From positions 7,617,500 to 7,681,499 of the forward strand of contig CM055835.1 of NCBI GenBank assembly GCA_029582265.1: a stretch of 64,000 nucleotides of DNA, in the 5' to 3' direction. Positions 63,299 through 64,000 of the stretch are shown in pieces (position 1 is the stretch's first letter; the number at the start of each line of letters is the position of its first letter). The notes under the pieces were generated by a model that was given only the letters and a program-made list of their open reading frames with translations, was not told the origin of the DNA and ran no database searches. Source of the DNA: Zoroaster sp. YZ-2022 (taxonomy: Eukaryota > Echinodermata > Asteroidea > Forcipulatida > Zoroasteridae). The position numbers were made by a program, and so were the translations under genes.

Positions 63299-63691
63299 AT
63301 GTGACCTGTTACAACGAAATGAGCGTAAAGTCGCATTAAACCATTTCACAGTACAGTGGGAAAAGTGAAAAATCGGAGGGGAGGTCTAATTTGTTTTTGT
63401 TATTATATTTGCAATTTGTAAATCTCCTTATATCGAATTCCAAATTTTCAGTTCCATCAGACAATTAAAAACCTCAATTTCAGGCCAATTTCATTGGTAG
63501 CATTTATTGTGTTCTGACAAACAACTTGAAACAAAGACGGAAACAAAGCCACAAATCCCCCTCTGGGGAAATCGCTGCAACCCCAAGTGATATCATTGGA
63601 AAGCTCTTGTTCTACTGAATCCAGAAATACCAATAACTCAATTGTTTAAATTTCCGACTTTACGCTCATTTTGTGGTGACAGGTCACATAT
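63299..63691. mobile_element. MITE, ATATGTGACCTGT family, reverse copy
   Basis: ATGTGACCTGTTACAACGAA at the left and TGTGGTGACAGGTCACATAT at the right. The interior matches 24129-24533 in reverse. Confidence 0.8.
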
Positions 63692-63697
63692 ATAATA

Positions 63698-64000
63698 TCA
63701 GAAGTCTATTACTTATGTACATGAAGTGTACCACTCGTGTACTAACCTAGTCCATGGCATAGTACTCCATGAACAATGGATTTGGGCCATTTGTGATGTA
63801 TTATTGCGCAAGGTCTCAAAAAGTAGCAGTGCAGTCAGGGAGACATTACCTAGTGTGTGAGAGACCTATATCTTGTGCACACACCTTAAATGTTCTAGGA
63901 ACTACGTGTAGCTTTGCGTGTCAATCACCTAATCCCTTGGTGCCTTACGGCAGGCCAGGCAGTTTAGTAAAACTTGTAACCATGCTCGTTGTGCGTGTGC
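63698..64000. mobile_element. MITE, AGTCTATTACC family, cut by the window end
   Basis: AGAAGTCTATTACTTATGTA, CATGGCATAGTACTCCATGA, then CAGGCCAGGCAG; the right end lies outside the window. Confidence 0.75.

Overview
The window is animal nuclear DNA. It holds the 3' parts of two multi-exon genes with GT-AG introns of about 0.4-8 kb, set in AT-rich sequence packed with transposon remnants, tRNA-derived SINEs, MITEs and minisatellites. The abundant ACATGTACATGT strings, the SINEs with a tRNA head and an (ATT)n tail, and the intron size fit a marine invertebrate. My best guess is an echinoderm or hemichordate, but a lophotrochozoan cannot be excluded. No bacterial-type gene, operon or CRISPR was found.

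Left part (215-27965, + strand): twelve exons that join in frame into a 516-residue C-terminal portion of a golgin. It is a long coiled coil ending in a GRIP domain whose sequence is closest to golgin-97 (GOLGA1). The 5' exons lie left of the window. Two of its exons (14118-14220 and 22896-23018) have been caught up in tandem arrays. An ~87-bp unit repeated about 47 times and a 53-bp unit repeated about 13 times each carry the exon's 3' end together with its 5' splice site. This is the most unusual structure in the window.

Right part (63258-39154, - strand): eleven exons that join in frame into a 464-residue C-terminal portion of a protein with two nucleoside 2-deoxyribosyltransferase-like domains separated by an EF-hand-like module. 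I take it to be related to the Drosophila Raw family. The two genes are convergent. Between their stop codons (27965-39154) lie a probable long golgin 3' UTR, two inverted copies of a 445-bp fold-back element, an 81-bp satellite and a Harbinger deletion derivative.

Mobile DNA: a decayed CR1-like LINE split by a SINE (420-1880) and a second LINE relic (10726-11481, -); a broken Tc1-like transposon (3683-5094); a mariner-like transposon with an open 361-codon transposase and long terminal inverted repeats, one of them split by a SINE (60173-62471); a non-autonomous Harbinger that keeps both a Myb-like ORF and the transposase N-terminus (34566-35461); at least thirteen SINE copies of several modular types; at least six MITE families; two copies of a minimal hammerhead-ribozyme-like motif of the type carried by Penelope-like elements; and a young retrocopy with a poly(A) tail and a 14-bp target duplication (55784-56018).

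Minisatellites (39, 46, 53, 81 and two of about 87 bp) produce many long repetitive reading frames that are not genes. All exon limits come from reading splice sites and phase by eye. No alignment or transcript evidence was available.
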